Assembly: GCF_023195885.1 (NCBI RefSeq)
Contig: NZ_JALPKO010000003.1
Location: 310,001 to 374,000, forward strand
From: Methylonatrum kenyense
Lineage (GTDB): Bacteria; Pseudomonadota; Gammaproteobacteria; Nitrococcales; Aquisalimonadaceae
Direction: 5' to 3'
DNA: 64,000 bases
The notes under the pieces are model-generated. The model ran no database searches. It was given only the letters and a program-made list of their open reading frames with translations, and was not told where the DNA came from. Below, piece by piece: positions 7,668 through 16,465 of this stretch; the stretch's first letter is position 1, and each line of letters starts with the position of its first letter. The position numbers and the translations under genes were made by a program.

Positions 7668-9044
7668 ATGGCGGCACCACGAGCATCCGTCCACGGAGAA
7701 TGGTCGAGCAGCCTGTTTTTCATCCTCGCCGCCACCGGTTCCGCGGTGGGTCTCGGCAATCTCTGGCGGTTTCCGTACCTGGTGGGTGATAACGGCGGCG
7801 GTGCCTTCGTTGTCATCTACCTGCTGTGCATTCTGCTGGTCGGTCTGCCGATCATGATGGCGGAGATCATGATCGGGCGTCGGGGACGGCACAGTCCGAT
7901 CAACAGTCTGCGCCTGATCGCCCGCGATGAGGGACTGAATCCGGCCTGGCAGGGCCTTGGCTGGCTCGGCGTCGCCGCCGGCTTCATGATCCTGTCGTTT
8001 TACAGCGTGGTCGGTGGCTGGGCGCTGTATTACGGTTTCGAGGCCTTTCAGGGCGGTTTCCGGGGCATCGACACCGACACCGCCGGGACCCTGTTCGAGG
8101 GGGTGCTCGCGAGTCCGGGGCTGGTCGTGTTGTGGCACAGCATCTTCCTGCTGCTGCTGTTCGGTATTGTCGCCGCTGGCGTCAGACGGGGCCTGCAACG
8201 CGCCGTCACCTTGCTGATGCCGTTGCTGTTCCTGCTGCTGTTGTTCCTCGTGCTGTACGGCGCGCTGACCGGCGGGTTCGCCGAGACCCTGGCGTTCATG
8301 TTCCGGCCTGATTTCTCCGCGGTGGATGGAGGAACCATTCTGACCGCGTTGGGTCAGGCGTTCTTCACTCTCAGCCTGGGGATGGGGGCGATCATGGTCT
8401 ATGGCGCCTACCTGCCATCGCGCGCCTCCATTCCCGGCAATACGGTCTGGATCGTGGGCATGGACACGTTGACGGCGATCATTGCCGGGCTGGCCATATT
8501 CCCGGTGGTCTTTTCGGCGGGGATGGAACCGGCCCAGGGGCCGGGGCTGGTGTTCGTGACCCTGCCCGTGGTGTTTGGCGAAATCACGCTGGGAACGCTG
8601 CTCGGGATGGTATTCTTCGTGCTGTTGTCGGTGGCCGCGATCACTTCGGGGATTTCCCTGCTGGAACCGGCCGTCGCCTATCTCACCGAACGCGGGCCGC
8701 TGAGCCGGGCGGGCGCCGCCGCGATCATCACGCTTGCCATCTGGTTGCTGGGTATTGCAGCCGGCCTGTCGCTGAATGTCTGGGCGGACGTGCGCATCCT
8801 GCCGTTTGCCGATCTCGGGATATTCGATCTGCTTGAGTTCGTCTCCAATGACATCATGCTGCCGCTGGGTGGCTTGCTGATCGCCGTGTTCGCCGCCTGG
8901 CGGATCCGCTCGAAGACGCGCCTGGTGGAGCTTGGCATGCCGCCCGATAGCCTGCGTTTCCGGCTCTGGTTGCTGGTGACCCGGTTTGTTGCACCGCTGG
9001 CGGTCGTGCTGGTGTTCATGAACGCCCTTGGCCTGTTTGGCTGA
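7668..9044 (+). CDS. Sodium-dependent symporter, SNF/NSS family
   Basis: A 458-residue inner-membrane carrier of the neurotransmitter:sodium symporter family (LeuT fold), which takes up amino acids or related solutes with Na+. The TM1 signature SAVGLGNLWRFPYLVGDNGG (the unwound Na+/substrate site) is complete, and about 11-12 helices follow. The frame opens at 7599, but ATG 7668 has GGGGAG five bases upstream and gives a usual short N-terminus (MAAPRASVHGEWSSSLFFIL). The stop overlaps the DUF192 start in ATGA. Substrate not determinable. Confidence 0.92.
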   Translation: MAAPRASVHGEWSSSLFFILAATGSAVGLGNLWRFPYLVGDNGGGAFVVIYLLCILLVGLPIMMAEIMIGRRGRHSPINSLRLIARDEGLNPAWQGLGWLGVAAGFMILSFYSVVGGWALYYGFEAFQGGFRGIDTDTAGTLFEGVLASPGLVVLWHSIFLLLLFGIVAAGVRRGLQRAVTLLMPLLFLLLLFLVLYGALTGGFAETLAFMFRPDFSAVDGGTILTALGQAFFTLSLGMGAIMVYGAYLPSRASIPGNTVWIVGMDTLTAIIAGLAIFPVVFSAGMEPAQGPGLVFVTLPVVFGEITLGTLLGMVFFVLLSVAAITSGISLLEPAVAYLTERGPLSRAGAAAIITLAIWLLGIAAGLSLNVWADVRILPFADLGIFDLLEFVSNDIMLPLGGLLIAVFAAWRIRSKTRLVELGMPPDSLRFRLWLLVTRFVAPLAVVLVFMNALGLFG

Positions 9045-9532
9045 TGAACAGGCGGGCCTGGTGCTGGTACCGGGGCGTGTTGCTCCTGTCGCTACTGGTG
9101 ATGGCGGGCGCGGCACAGGCTGCCTGTGTTGAGAGCACGGCGGCGCTGGAATCCATGGAAAGGCGGCCGGTGCAGTTTTCCAGCCGCAATGGCGAGGATG
9201 TCCGGTTCACGGTCAGGATCGCGGCGAACCGTCGGCAGCGTGCGGCGGGCATGCAGCATCTCTGCGAGCAGGCGGTGCGCGACAATCCGATGCTGTTTCG
9301 TTTTCCGCGACCGGTGCAGCACGCCTTTCACATGCAGAATGTGCATGTGCCGCTGGACATTCTGTTCATTGACCGACACGGAGTGATTCGCAGCCGGCAA
9401 CGCATGATTCCGGGCGAGGCCCTGTACCGGCCGGATCATCCATTCCATTATGCGCTGGAAATGCTGGCCGGCGAGGCTGAGCGGCTTGGTCTCGCGGAAG
9501 GCATGCAGCTCCGTTCGCTGCGTTCAGACTGA
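9044..9532 (+). CDS. Exported DUF192 protein
   Basis: A 162-residue protein with an N-terminal signal peptide (hydrophobic GVLLLSLLVMAGAAQA, probable cleavage before ACVES). The rest is a DUF192 domain with RQRAAGMQHL, MLFRFPRPVQHAFHMQNVHVPLDILFIDRHG and the closing ALEMLAGEAERLGL. DUF192 proteins are common and have no established function. The start overlaps the symporter stop, and the copper ATPase gene follows nine bases later, so the three may be co-transcribed. Confidence 0.85.
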   Translation: MNRRAWCWYRGVLLLSLLVMAGAAQAACVESTAALESMERRPVQFSSRNGEDVRFTVRIAANRRQRAAGMQHLCEQAVRDNPMLFRFPRPVQHAFHMQNVHVPLDILFIDRHGVIRSRQRMIPGEALYRPDHPFHYALEMLAGEAERLGLAEGMQLRSLRSD

Positions 9533-9541
9533 GGTCCGGTA

Positions 9542-12010
9542 GTGGCGTCCGTCGAATCCCGTTCCATTCAACTCCCCGTGCAGGGTATGCATTGTGCGTC
9601 CTGCGTTGGACGCGTGGAAAAGGCGTTGGGCAGTGTGCCCGGTGTCACGGAGGCCACGGTCCAGCTGGTGACCGGGCAGGCCCGGCTACAGGTCGATCCC
9701 GCCGCGTTTCAACTCGATCAGGCAGTACAGGCGCTTGATACGGCCGGATACCCGGTACCGTCGCGCAGGCTGCGGCTGGACGTCGACGAGATGCATTGTG
9801 GCAGTTGTGTCGCGCGCGTCGAGGCGGCAGCGCGCGCGGTCGAAGGCGTTACCGAGGCGTCGGCCAATCTGGCCGATGGCAGCCTGCGGCTGGAGCTGAT
9901 TGCCGATGATGGCTTGGTCCCCGGGCTGCTGCGCGCCCTGGCGCAGGCAGGTTATCCGGCACGACTTGCTGATGTCGGGAGCTCGTCCCGGCGGCAGCGT
10001 GAACAGCGGGACCAACAGGATCTGGAACGGTTGCAGCGCGCGACGCTGCTGGCCGCGGCGCTGACCCTGCCGATCTTCGTCACCGAGATGGGCAGCCACC
10101 TGGTACCCGGATTCGCAGGCTGGTTGCAGGCGACAGCTGGCACCACGGCGATCCTCTACATGCAGATGCTGCTGGCCACCGTGGTGCAGTTCGGGCCGGG
10201 TTGGCGGTTCTACAGGCTTGGCGGCCCAGCGCTGTGGCGGGGCGCACCGGATATGCATTCGCTTGTCATGTTGGGCACCAGCGCCGCCTACGGTTACTCG
10301 GTGATCGCCACGCTGGCACCCGGGGTGCTGCCGGCGGCCGCGGTACACGTTTATTTCGAACCGGCGGCGGTGATCATCACCCTGGTGCTGCTGGGTCGTT
10401 ATATCGAGGGTCGGGCCAAGGGCAGGACCGGCGATGCAATCCGGCATTTGCTGGAACTCCAGGCGCCGGAGGCGCTGGTCCGCCGGGGCCCCGATTGGCA
10501 GCTCCAGCCGATTGAAAACCTTGTTCCGGGGGATCACCTGCTGGTGCGCCCGGGTGAGCGAATCCCGCTCGATGGCACGGTGCTGAGCGGCGAATCCTGG
10601 GTGGACGAATCCATGCTCAGTGGCGAACCGGAGCCAGTCCGGCGGGGCACGGAACAGGCCGTTGTCGGCGGCAGTGTCAACGGTAACGCCAGCTTGGAGA
10701 TCCGCGTTGATCGCACCGGCGAGGACACGGTGCTGGCGAACATCATACGCATGGTGCAGGACGCGCAGGCCGCGAAACTGCCCATTCAGGCCGTGGTGGA
10801 CCGGGTCACCGCCCGGTTCGTACCTGCCGTGCTGGTGGTGGCGGCAATCACCTTCCTGGCCTGGCTGGTGCTGGGTGGTGAATCCGCGTTGAGCCTGGCG
10901 CTGGTCAACGCGGTTGCCGTACTGATCATCGCCTGTCCCTGTGCCATGGGCCTGGCAACACCGGTGTCCATCATGGTGGGTACCGGCAGGGCGGCAGAGC
11001 TGGGAATCCTGTTCCGCGGTGGCGAGGCGCTGCAAACCCTGCGTGAGGTGGATCTGGTGGCCTTCGACAAGACCGGAACGCTGACCGTGGGCAGGCCACA
11101 ATTGACGCATCTGGAACTCGCCCCCGGTGTTGCCCTGGACCGGGAGGCGACGCTGCGGTTGCTGGCTTCCGTCGAACGCCAATCGGAACATCCCCTGGCG
11201 GCAGCCATTGTTGCCGCGGCCCCTGCAGGCCTGGCCGATGCCAGTGAGGTTGAAATAACGGCGGGCCAGGGCATTTCGGCGACCGTCGAGGGCCGTCGCC
11301 TGCATATCGGCTCGGATCGTTTCCTTGCCGCGCAAGGCGTGGATCTCGTGGCGTTGGCCGCGACGGCCGGGGCGCTTTCCGCCGGGGGCCGAACCGTAAT
11401 CTTCGCCGCCGAGGGCAATCAGCTGCTGGCGCTGCTGGCCGTTGCGGATCCGATTCGTGACGGCATGCGCGAGGCAATCCGCGGCCTGCGGGCACAGGGC
11501 TTGCGCTGCGTCATGGTAACGGGGGATGGTCGCAGCACCGCTGAAGCCGTTGCCGCAATCCTCGGCATTGCCGAGGTCCGCGCCGAGACCCTGCCCGGTG
11601 ACAAGGCTGCCGTGGTTCGCGAACTGCAGGAGCAGGGCGGTGCCGTGGCGTTTGTCGGCGACGGTATCAACGACGCACCGGCGCTGGCCCAGGCGGATAT
11701 CGGTATCGCCGTCGGCAGTGGCACCGACGTTGCCATCGAGTCGGCGGATGTGGTGTTGATGGGCAATGATCTGCGCCGGCTGGACGCCGCCATACGGCTG
11801 TCGACGGCGACCTTGCGCAACATCCACCAGAATCTGGTCTGGGCCTTCGGCTACAACACGCTGCTGATTCCGGTGGCCGCTGGATTGCTGTTCCCGCTGT
11901 TCGGACTTTTGCTGTCACCCATGCTGGCCGCCGTTGCCATGGGTCTGTCCAGCATCAGCGTCCTGGGCAATGCCTTGCGGTTGAAGCGGCAGCGCCTAGG
12001 GAAACACTGA
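9542..12010 (+). CDS. copA: Cu+-exporting P1B-type ATPase
   Basis: An 822-residue heavy-metal transporter of the inner membrane that drives Cu+ out of the cytoplasm with ATP. It has two N-terminal metal-binding domains (GMHCASC at 15-21; MHCGSC at 84-89), the actuator TGE-type loop ([11 protein letters not shown]), the transmembrane [13 protein letters not shown] motif (CPC, about 464-466) that marks Cu/Ag specificity, the phosphorylation site DKTGT (about 509), the HP motif (SEHPLAAAI) and the hinge [17 protein letters not shown]. The start is GTG 9542. No CueR-like regulator is adjacent. Its last bases (AGGGAAACACTGA) resemble the terminus of the MITE-like repeat. Confidence 0.95.
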   Translation: MASVESRSIQLPVQGMHCASCVGRVEKALGSVPGVTEATVQLVTGQARLQVDPAAFQLDQAVQALDTAGYPVPSRRLRLDVDEMHCGSCVARVEAAARAVEGVTEASANLADGSLRLELIADDGLVPGLLRALAQAGYPARLADVGSSSRRQREQRDQQDLERLQRATLLAAALTLPIFVTEMGSHLVPGFAGWLQATAGTTAILYMQMLLATVVQFGPGWRFYRLGGPALWRGAPDMHSLVMLGTSAAYGYSVIATLAPGVLPAAAVHVYFEPAAVIITLVLLGRYIEGRAKGRTGDAIRHLLELQAPEALVRRGPDWQLQPIENLVPGDHLLVRPGERIPLDGTVLSGESWVDESMLSGEPEPVRRGTEQAVVGGSVNGNASLEIRVDRTGEDTVLANIIRMVQDAQAAKLPIQAVVDRVTARFVPAVLVVAAITFLAWLVLGGESALSLALVNAVAVLIIACPCAMGLATPVSIMVGTGRAAELGILFRGGEALQTLREVDLVAFDKTGTLTVGRPQLTHLELAPGVALDREATLRLLASVERQSEHPLAAAIVAAAPAGLADASEVEITAGQGISATVEGRRLHIGSDRFLAAQGVDLVALAATAGALSAGGRTVIFAAEGNQLLALLAVADPIRDGMREAIRGLRAQGLRCVMVTGDGRSTAEAVAAILGIAEVRAETLPGDKAAVVRELQEQGGAVAFVGDGINDAPALAQADIGIAVGSGTDVAIESADVVLMGNDLRRLDAAIRLSTATLRNIHQNLVWAFGYNTLLIPVAAGLLFPLFGLLLSPMLAAVAMGLSSISVLGNALRLKRQRLGKH

Positions 12011-12111
12011 GATCCGAGCCACTCCGAATGATAGAGTGGCGACGAGCGGCTTGTGATTGGCGATCACTGCCCTCAGGTAATCCCCAGAGGCAACAGTATG
12101 GAGCGGAGTCC

Positions 12112-12504
12112 ATGAGCAGACAGGAAAATGTCGGCCAGGTCGGAAGTGACGATACGGTGATGCTGCGGGGCAATACCGATATCGGGAATCAGGAACAAAC
12201 CCGCAGAATCATTCGGTATTTGCTGGACAAGCTGCCTGATGGCGGCTCCTTCGATGGCTCTGACGTCCTGCTGCAGACCCAGGAAACGGGTCTTCAGGTT
12301 TCCCAGGAACTCATCGCCGGCTCGCTGATGGACATGGCCCAGCGCGGCGAAGCCACCCTTACCGTCTACGACTTCGAGAACGGCGAAACACCAATCTACA
12401 ACTGCGCGTCAACGGACCTGCTGCGTGAGCGTGACGGGGTGATGATTCACGAACTGGTGATGACCCGCCGCGGCGAAGTGCCGCTGAGTCCAGGGACGGC
12501 CTGA
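12112..12504 (+). CDS. Hypothetical cytoplasmic protein
   Basis: A 130-residue acidic soluble protein, not recognised. The frame opens at 12028, but ATG 12112 is preferred because a GGAG lies just ahead and the codons upstream look non-coding. The central part (EQTRRIIRYLLDKLPDGG, then helices around VSQELIAGSLMDMAQRGEA) could be a small helical domain. It lies 100 bases after copA on the same strand, and the strand switches after it. A GC-rich hairpin-forming stretch (12532-12572) follows. Confidence 0.5.
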   Translation: MSRQENVGQVGSDDTVMLRGNTDIGNQEQTRRIIRYLLDKLPDGGSFDGSDVLLQTQETGLQVSQELIAGSLMDMAQRGEATLTVYDFENGETPIYNCASTDLLRERDGVMIHELVMTRRGEVPLSPGTA

Positions 12505-12583
12505 GACTTCGTTTGCCCACGGTGATCGAAGTGGCCGGGCGCCGCCAGGGGCCTTGCCCCGGGCGTGCCCGGCTGCTGGCTGT

Positions 12584-13267
12584 CTAACCCTGCTGCAGGG
12601 CCAGAATGACTGCCCTGGCCGTATCCTCCGACGAGGCCGGGTTCTGGCCGGTGACGAGCTTGCCGTCCGTGACCACATGGGCTTGCCAATCGTCGGCCCT
12701 GCTGTAGTTCCCGCCTCTTTCCTTCAGCATGTCTTCCACCAGAAACGGGACCACATCGGTCAATTGCACTGCGTCTTCCTCGGTGTTGCTGAACCCGGTG
12801 ACATTCCGTCCGGCGACCAATGCGCGGCCGGAATCAAGCTCGACATGGCGAAATACCGCTGGGGCATGGCACACCGCGCCGATGACCTTGCCCTGGTCGT
12901 GGGCACGGCGGATCAGGGAAATGGAATCCCTGTTTTCGGCCAGATCCCACAACGGCCCGTGACCGCCCGGATAGAACACTGCGTCGAAATCGTCGATGTC
13001 GACGTCGGCCAGGCGCCGGGTGGCAGCAAGTTGCTCCCGCGCGTCTGCATCGTTCATGAAACGCCGCGTGCTCTCCGTGAGTGCTTCCTCTGCCTCGCTA
13101 TTCGGGTCCACCGGTGGCTGACCACCTTTCGGGGAGGCCAACGTAATTTCCGCGCCGGCGTCGCGAAAGGCATAAAAGGGCGAGGTGAACTCTTCCAGCC
13201 AGAATCCGGTGGGATATCCGGAATCACCCAGTCGATCGTGGGAGGTCAGCACCATCAGGATCTTCAT
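12584..13267 (-). CDS. DJ-1/PfpI superfamily protein (Hsp31-like)
   Basis: A 227-residue class I glutamine amidotransferase-like protein. The nucleophile elbow GAVCHAP has Cys at about 133, the oxyanion/acidic element is FYPGGHGPLWDL (about 98-109), and HDRLGDSGYPTGFWLEEF at the N-terminus supplies the extra acidic residue typical of the Hsp31/glyoxalase III branch. Known members convert methylglyoxal to lactate or act as chaperones/deglycases. It is a single gene, convergent with the unknown protein at 12112-12504. Which activity it has cannot be settled here. Confidence 0.88.
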   Translation of the reverse strand: MKILMVLTSHDRLGDSGYPTGFWLEEFTSPFYAFRDAGAEITLASPKGGQPPVDPNSEAEEALTESTRRFMNDADAREQLAATRRLADVDIDDFDAVFYPGGHGPLWDLAENRDSISLIRRAHDQGKVIGAVCHAPAVFRHVELDSGRALVAGRNVTGFSNTEEDAVQLTDVVPFLVEDMLKERGGNYSRADDWQAHVVTDGKLVTGQNPASSEDTARAVILALQQG

Positions 13268-13387
13268 GTTCCTTGCCCTCCAAAGGCGGGGTTGCGTTCG
13301 ACTCGGTCAGAGGGGTTGTGCCGGCGGCATCGCCTTTCAAGCCCGTGACGGGCGACCGGCCGCCCTGCGTCCGGCGGCGCGGCGATT

Positions 13388-14596
13388 TCAGGTGGGTTTG
13401 CTGACCCGCTGCATGGCGGGGTCCTCGTCTGGTCGGGGCAGGGTCAGGGTGTCGGCATAGGCCAGCAGAAACAGAACGAAGCCAAGCACCCAGAATATGC
13501 CCGCAACTGCGAGCAGGCCCTGTGACTGGGGCATAAGCCCCCAGAGCAGTCGGAGTACCGCCGCGCCAATGATCGCGACGAAGGCGGCAATGGCCAGCGG
13601 TGGCGCCTGCAAGGGGCGACCCGTGTGACCGAGCGAGACCCGCGCCATCATGCCGATCACGAGAAGGCCCATGGCACCGACCGTCAGGGCATGGCTGCCA
13701 GCCGACCAGTTAACTGGCGCGCCAAGCAGGTGGAGGCCGAGCAGGGCGAGGCCGATACAGATCCACAGGTAGCCGAAGTGGAGCACCCAAAGCAGTGCAT
13801 CACCGAGGGTTTTGCGTGGCTGCCAGCGTGCCCAACGAATCAGGTTCAGTAACGAGGCCAGCAGCAGGAGTGGTCCCGCCGCGGTGTGCCTGCCGAACAG
13901 GAGCACGACCACCGCGCAGGCAAGCGTGGTGACCGTCGCCGACCAGTTGAGAACCACGTTCTGGCGTACGTCGACGTCCGGCAGACGTCGACCGGTGAAG
14001 AACGGAATAACCCGCCCACCCATGAATACCAGCAGCACGGTAACAAGCAGCACCGTGGCATCCAGGCTCCTCAGACCCCAGTGCAACGGAATCAGGCCGT
14101 GCAGAGACAGATGACTGGTCGCATTGAGTAGTGTCAGTGCGCCGAAAAACGGCAGGAACGCGTAATTTCGTTGATTGCGGGAGGCAAGCAGGACGCGGCC
14201 GAGAAGCAATGCGACCAGCGGAAAAAGCAGCAGGTCCATGACCGAAGTCAGGGCAAGCGGGATCGCCTGCGGAAACAGAAACCCGAGCCGTGCGACCAGC
14301 CAGAGCAGTACCAGACCAAGCAGTTGCGTGGGACGGGTCGTGGCAAGCCCTGTCCAGTTGCCGGCAGCTGTCAGCACGAAGCCCACGATGATCGCGCCGA
14401 GGAATCCGAACAGCATTTCGCGACCATGCCAAAGCAGCGGGTTGAGCTCCGCTGGCAGATTCGTCATGCCCTGCAGAAACAGGATCCAGATCAGGATCAG
14501 TAGGGCACCAAACAGGGCGCCCAGCAGGAAGAACGGACGGAAACCGATGGAAAAAGTTGCCGCCCAGCGTGTGGCAATCTCGGAACGTGAACGCAT
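13388..14596 (-). CDS. nnrS: NnrS family membrane protein (copy 1)
   Basis: A roughly 402-residue protein with about 12 hydrophobic helices. NnrS proteins are haem- and copper-containing inner-membrane proteins that relieve nitric-oxide stress. The conserved openings FSIGFRPFFLLGALFG and WHGREMLFGFLGAIIVGFVLTA, the GGRVIPFFTGRR loop and the late SHALTVGAMGLLVIGMMARVSLGHTG are visible. The frame opens at 14740, but the start is set at 14596, where AAGGTAAGGGAA precedes ATG and family similarity begins. It is divergent from a small exported protein. A second family member lies at 34703-35887. Confidence 0.9.
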   Translation of the reverse strand: MRSRSEIATRWAATFSIGFRPFFLLGALFGALLILIWILFLQGMTNLPAELNPLLWHGREMLFGFLGAIIVGFVLTAAGNWTGLATTRPTQLLGLVLLWLVARLGFLFPQAIPLALTSVMDLLLFPLVALLLGRVLLASRNQRNYAFLPFFGALTLLNATSHLSLHGLIPLHWGLRSLDATVLLVTVLLVFMGGRVIPFFTGRRLPDVDVRQNVVLNWSATVTTLACAVVVLLFGRHTAAGPLLLLASLLNLIRWARWQPRKTLGDALLWVLHFGYLWICIGLALLGLHLLGAPVNWSAGSHALTVGAMGLLVIGMMARVSLGHTGRPLQAPPLAIAAFVAIIGAAVLRLLWGLMPQSQGLLAVAGIFWVLGFVLFLLAYADTLTLPRPDEDPAMQRVSKPT

Positions 14597-14738
14597 TTCC
14601 CTTACCTTGGACCTGATGCCCAGTTGTTGTCTAAAAGAAATAAACCATATACTACTAATTAGCTGGGCCCATGACCATACGGATCGGCCTGTTCGGCCCG
14701 GCCTTCGGTGCCAGAAAACGTCAAACGGGAGAAAAATC

Positions 14739-15059
14739 ATGCGTCAGAAGACTTATCTGCTTGCCGGTGTCCTGTTCGCAATGCTCATCTTAATTCATGG
14801 CCCGGCGGTGGCCGCGGAGGAACAGGCCGCAGAGGAAGACTGGTTTCAGAGCCTGGTAACGGACACTCCGGCGGAAGGGTTTGCGCTGGCGGTTCGGCTG
14901 TCTCGCCGCAGTGTGACCACAACCCAGACCAATCTGGATGTGGTGCGTCAGTTGCGGCCGACCTACGCCAATGATGCCGAGCAACTGATCATGGCATCCG
15001 CCGTGATCGCCGCCTATTTCCAGACGGTTGCCGAGGCGAACGATTACTGGCGCGATTGA
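14739..15059 (+). CDS. Small exported protein of unknown function
   Basis: A 106-residue protein with a clear signal peptide (MRQKTYLLAGVLFAMLILIHG, cleavage near AVAAEEQ). The mature part is about 80 residues and contains no cysteine. I do not recognise the family. GGGAGA lies eight bases before ATG 14739; an open frame continues far upstream, but only across the nnrS antisense. It is divergent from nnrS, so the 142-bp AT-rich spacer probably drives both. The stop is followed by TCAGCGTTTCCTTAA, a possible remnant of the repeat terminus. Confidence 0.65.
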   Translation: MRQKTYLLAGVLFAMLILIHGPAVAAEEQAAEEDWFQSLVTDTPAEGFALAVRLSRRSVTTTQTNLDVVRQLRPTYANDAEQLIMASAVIAAYFQTVAEANDYWRD

Positions 15060-15120
15060 GTCAGCGTTTCCTTAACGGGTCCGCCGCGGCCTTTCAAGCC
15101 CGCGGCGCCGGGTCGCGGTG

Positions 15121-15594
15121 TCATTCCGGCGCGTGTACCACGCAGCGGTGCCACGGTGAGTAATAGCGCACGTAGGCCGGTGCGTGGGAGAACACGCCGG
15201 AAAGGACGATGACCAGCAGGAAGATTGTCGGCGCGAACGCCGGCAAGAGTAGCAGCACCGCCAAGAGGCCCAGTTTGAGCAGCACTGCCAGGCCGCGCAT
15301 CTGGAACAGCCAGATGCCGTGATTCCATACCGCCAGTGCCATCATCAGCCCGCCAGAGATCAGGGTGAGCCAGGCATAGGGCAGCCAGGCGCCTTCCGCC
15401 GGGTTCGAATAGAGGAATGCGCCGCCGAGTCCGGCAACGCCCACCAGATGCACCGAACGAAGGGCGATACTGATCCAGCGTTGACCGGGGCATCGGCGGC
15501 TCCGCGCTGGCAGAAGTCGGTCCGTTACCGCTCCTGCCATTGCGGGCCTCCGATTGGTGATGGCCGGGGCGGGTTTCCGCAGGGGGTCCATCAA
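15121..15594 (-). CDS. Four-helix inner-membrane protein, function unknown
   Basis: A 157-residue protein (or about 139 residues from the internal Met at 15540) with four strongly hydrophobic segments: [47 protein letters not shown] and [17 protein letters not shown]. Histidines near membrane ends ([19 protein letters not shown]) would allow a haem-binding bundle, which is only a suggestion. Its ATGA overlap with the fdxA stop indicates translation together with the ferredoxin. Confidence 0.65.
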   Translation of the reverse strand: MMDPLRKPAPAITNRRPAMAGAVTDRLLPARSRRCPGQRWISIALRSVHLVGVAGLGGAFLYSNPAEGAWLPYAWLTLISGGLMMALAVWNHGIWLFQMRGLAVLLKLGLLAVLLLLPAFAPTIFLLVIVLSGVFSHAPAYVRYYSPWHRCVVHAPE

Positions 15595-15914
15595 CGCTCA
15601 AGCAGCTCGAGTTTGTTCGGCTTGCCGTCCCATTCCTCGGCGTCGGCCGGCGGGTCCTTCTGCTCGGTAATCACTGGCCACTCCCGTGACAGTTCGGCGT
15701 TGAGCTCGAGGAAGTGCATCTGGTCCTCCGGCAGGTCGTCTTCCGAGAGGATGGCCTCGGCCGGGCATTCCGGCTCGCACAGGGTGCAATCGATGCATTC
15801 ATCCGGGTCGATGACCAGGTAGTTCGGGCCTTCATGGAAGCAGTCCACCGGGCAGACTTCCACGCAATCGGTGTATTTGCACTTGATGCAGTTCTCAGTG
15901 ACGACAAAGGTCAC
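15591..15914 (-). CDS. fdxA: Seven-iron ferredoxin
   Basis: A 107-residue cytoplasmic electron carrier holding one 3Fe-4S and one 4Fe-4S cluster. The first cluster region [18 protein letters not shown] and the second [15 protein letters not shown] (about residues 9-55) show the FdxA pattern, and the acidic C-terminal extension ([16 protein letters not shown]) is characteristic of Azotobacter FdI-like ferredoxins. It overlaps the downstream membrane-protein gene by four bases. A 15-bp palindrome lies 29 bases upstream of the start. Partner enzyme unknown. Confidence 0.95.
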   Translation of the reverse strand: MTFVVTENCIKCKYTDCVEVCPVDCFHEGPNYLVIDPDECIDCTLCEPECPAEAILSEDDLPEDQMHFLELNAELSREWPVITEQKDPPADAEEWDGKPNKLELLER

Positions 15915-15942
15915 GACGACCTCTCCGATAGCCTGTTGAACA

Positions 15943-15957
15943 AGTATTCATAATACT
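15943..15957 (-). promoter_or_regulatory. AT-rich palindrome upstream of fdxA
   Basis: AGTATTCATAATACT is a perfect inverted repeat (six-base arms, three-base spacer) between fdxA and the SirB2-like gene. It may be an operator or overlap the fdxA -10 region; on the minus strand AATACT resembles a -10 hexamer. Confidence 0.4.
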
Positions 15958-15986
15958 GTAATAGTAATGCGCATGCCAGGGATCAG

Positions 15987-16373
15987 TTACAGCCATGGTG
16001 CCGGATTCTTGGTGAATGCGACCCACACGATGTATCCGAAGGTTGCCAGGGCCAGGCTAAGGGACAGCAGGCGGCCGGCGAGCGTCCGTGCACGTTTCAG
16101 CGCCAGGCTCCCCAGTGCGATATACACCAGCAGGGCAACGACCTTGGCTGTGAGCCAGTGGTCGACGAACGGCGCTTGCCGCGCCATGACCGCCAGCGCG
16201 ACGGCGCTGGTCAACAGGATGGTGTCGACAACATGCGGGATGACCTGGATCAAGTTGTTACCCGTCGAAACAGGTATTTTGCAGTTCAGCAATGCAGCAC
16301 GCAGGACAAACAGGGACAGGCTGAGGGCCGCACTTGACTGGTGAATCAATTTGATAAGCCCGTAGTGTTCCAT
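15987..16373 (-). CDS. SirB2 family membrane protein
   Basis: A 128-residue protein with four membrane helices. The N-terminal LIKLIHQSSAALSLSLFVLRA and VIPHVVDTILLTSAVALAV with conserved histidines match the SirB family (Salmonella SirB2), whose members often sit near respiratory or haem-related genes and whose function is unsettled. Start ATG at 16373. It is divergent from narK1 across 92 bases, in which no clear FNR or NarL site was found. Confidence 0.8.
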   Translation of the reverse strand: MEHYGLIKLIHQSSAALSLSLFVLRAALLNCKIPVSTGNNLIQVIPHVVDTILLTSAVALAVMARQAPFVDHWLTAKVVALLVYIALGSLALKRARTLAGRLLSLSLALATFGYIVWVAFTKNPAPWL

Positions 16374-16465
16374 GCTCCAGTCCTTTGAAAAACCAATACG
16401 CTGTTGACTACAGTTAGGGTCAGTGTCCTACAGGTCAACGCTCGAAGCAGGCAAGGAGAAGGCCA

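Noticed and set aside
7377-9116. Minus-strand open frame (579 codons) opposite the SNF symporter
   Set aside because: Low-complexity Gln/Arg/His-rich translation typical of a reverse frame of a hydrophobic gene.
9686-11827. Long minus-strand open frame (713 codons) across copA
   Set aside because: Antisense shadow; copA has every P-type ATPase motif on the plus strand.
14175-14738. Upstream extension of the 106-residue exported protein (open frame from 14175)
   Set aside because: It lies antisense to nnrS, and a good signal peptide with ribosome site begins at 14739.
16240-16255. FNR-like ATGACCTGGATCAA inside the SirB2-like coding region
   Set aside because: The left half-site is poor and the position is over 200 bases from narK1; likely chance within coding sequence.
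16404-16440. GTTGAC...GTCAAC inverted pair upstream of narK1
   Set aside because: Arms are only six bases with a 25-base spacer and do not match FNR, NarL or NsrR sites.
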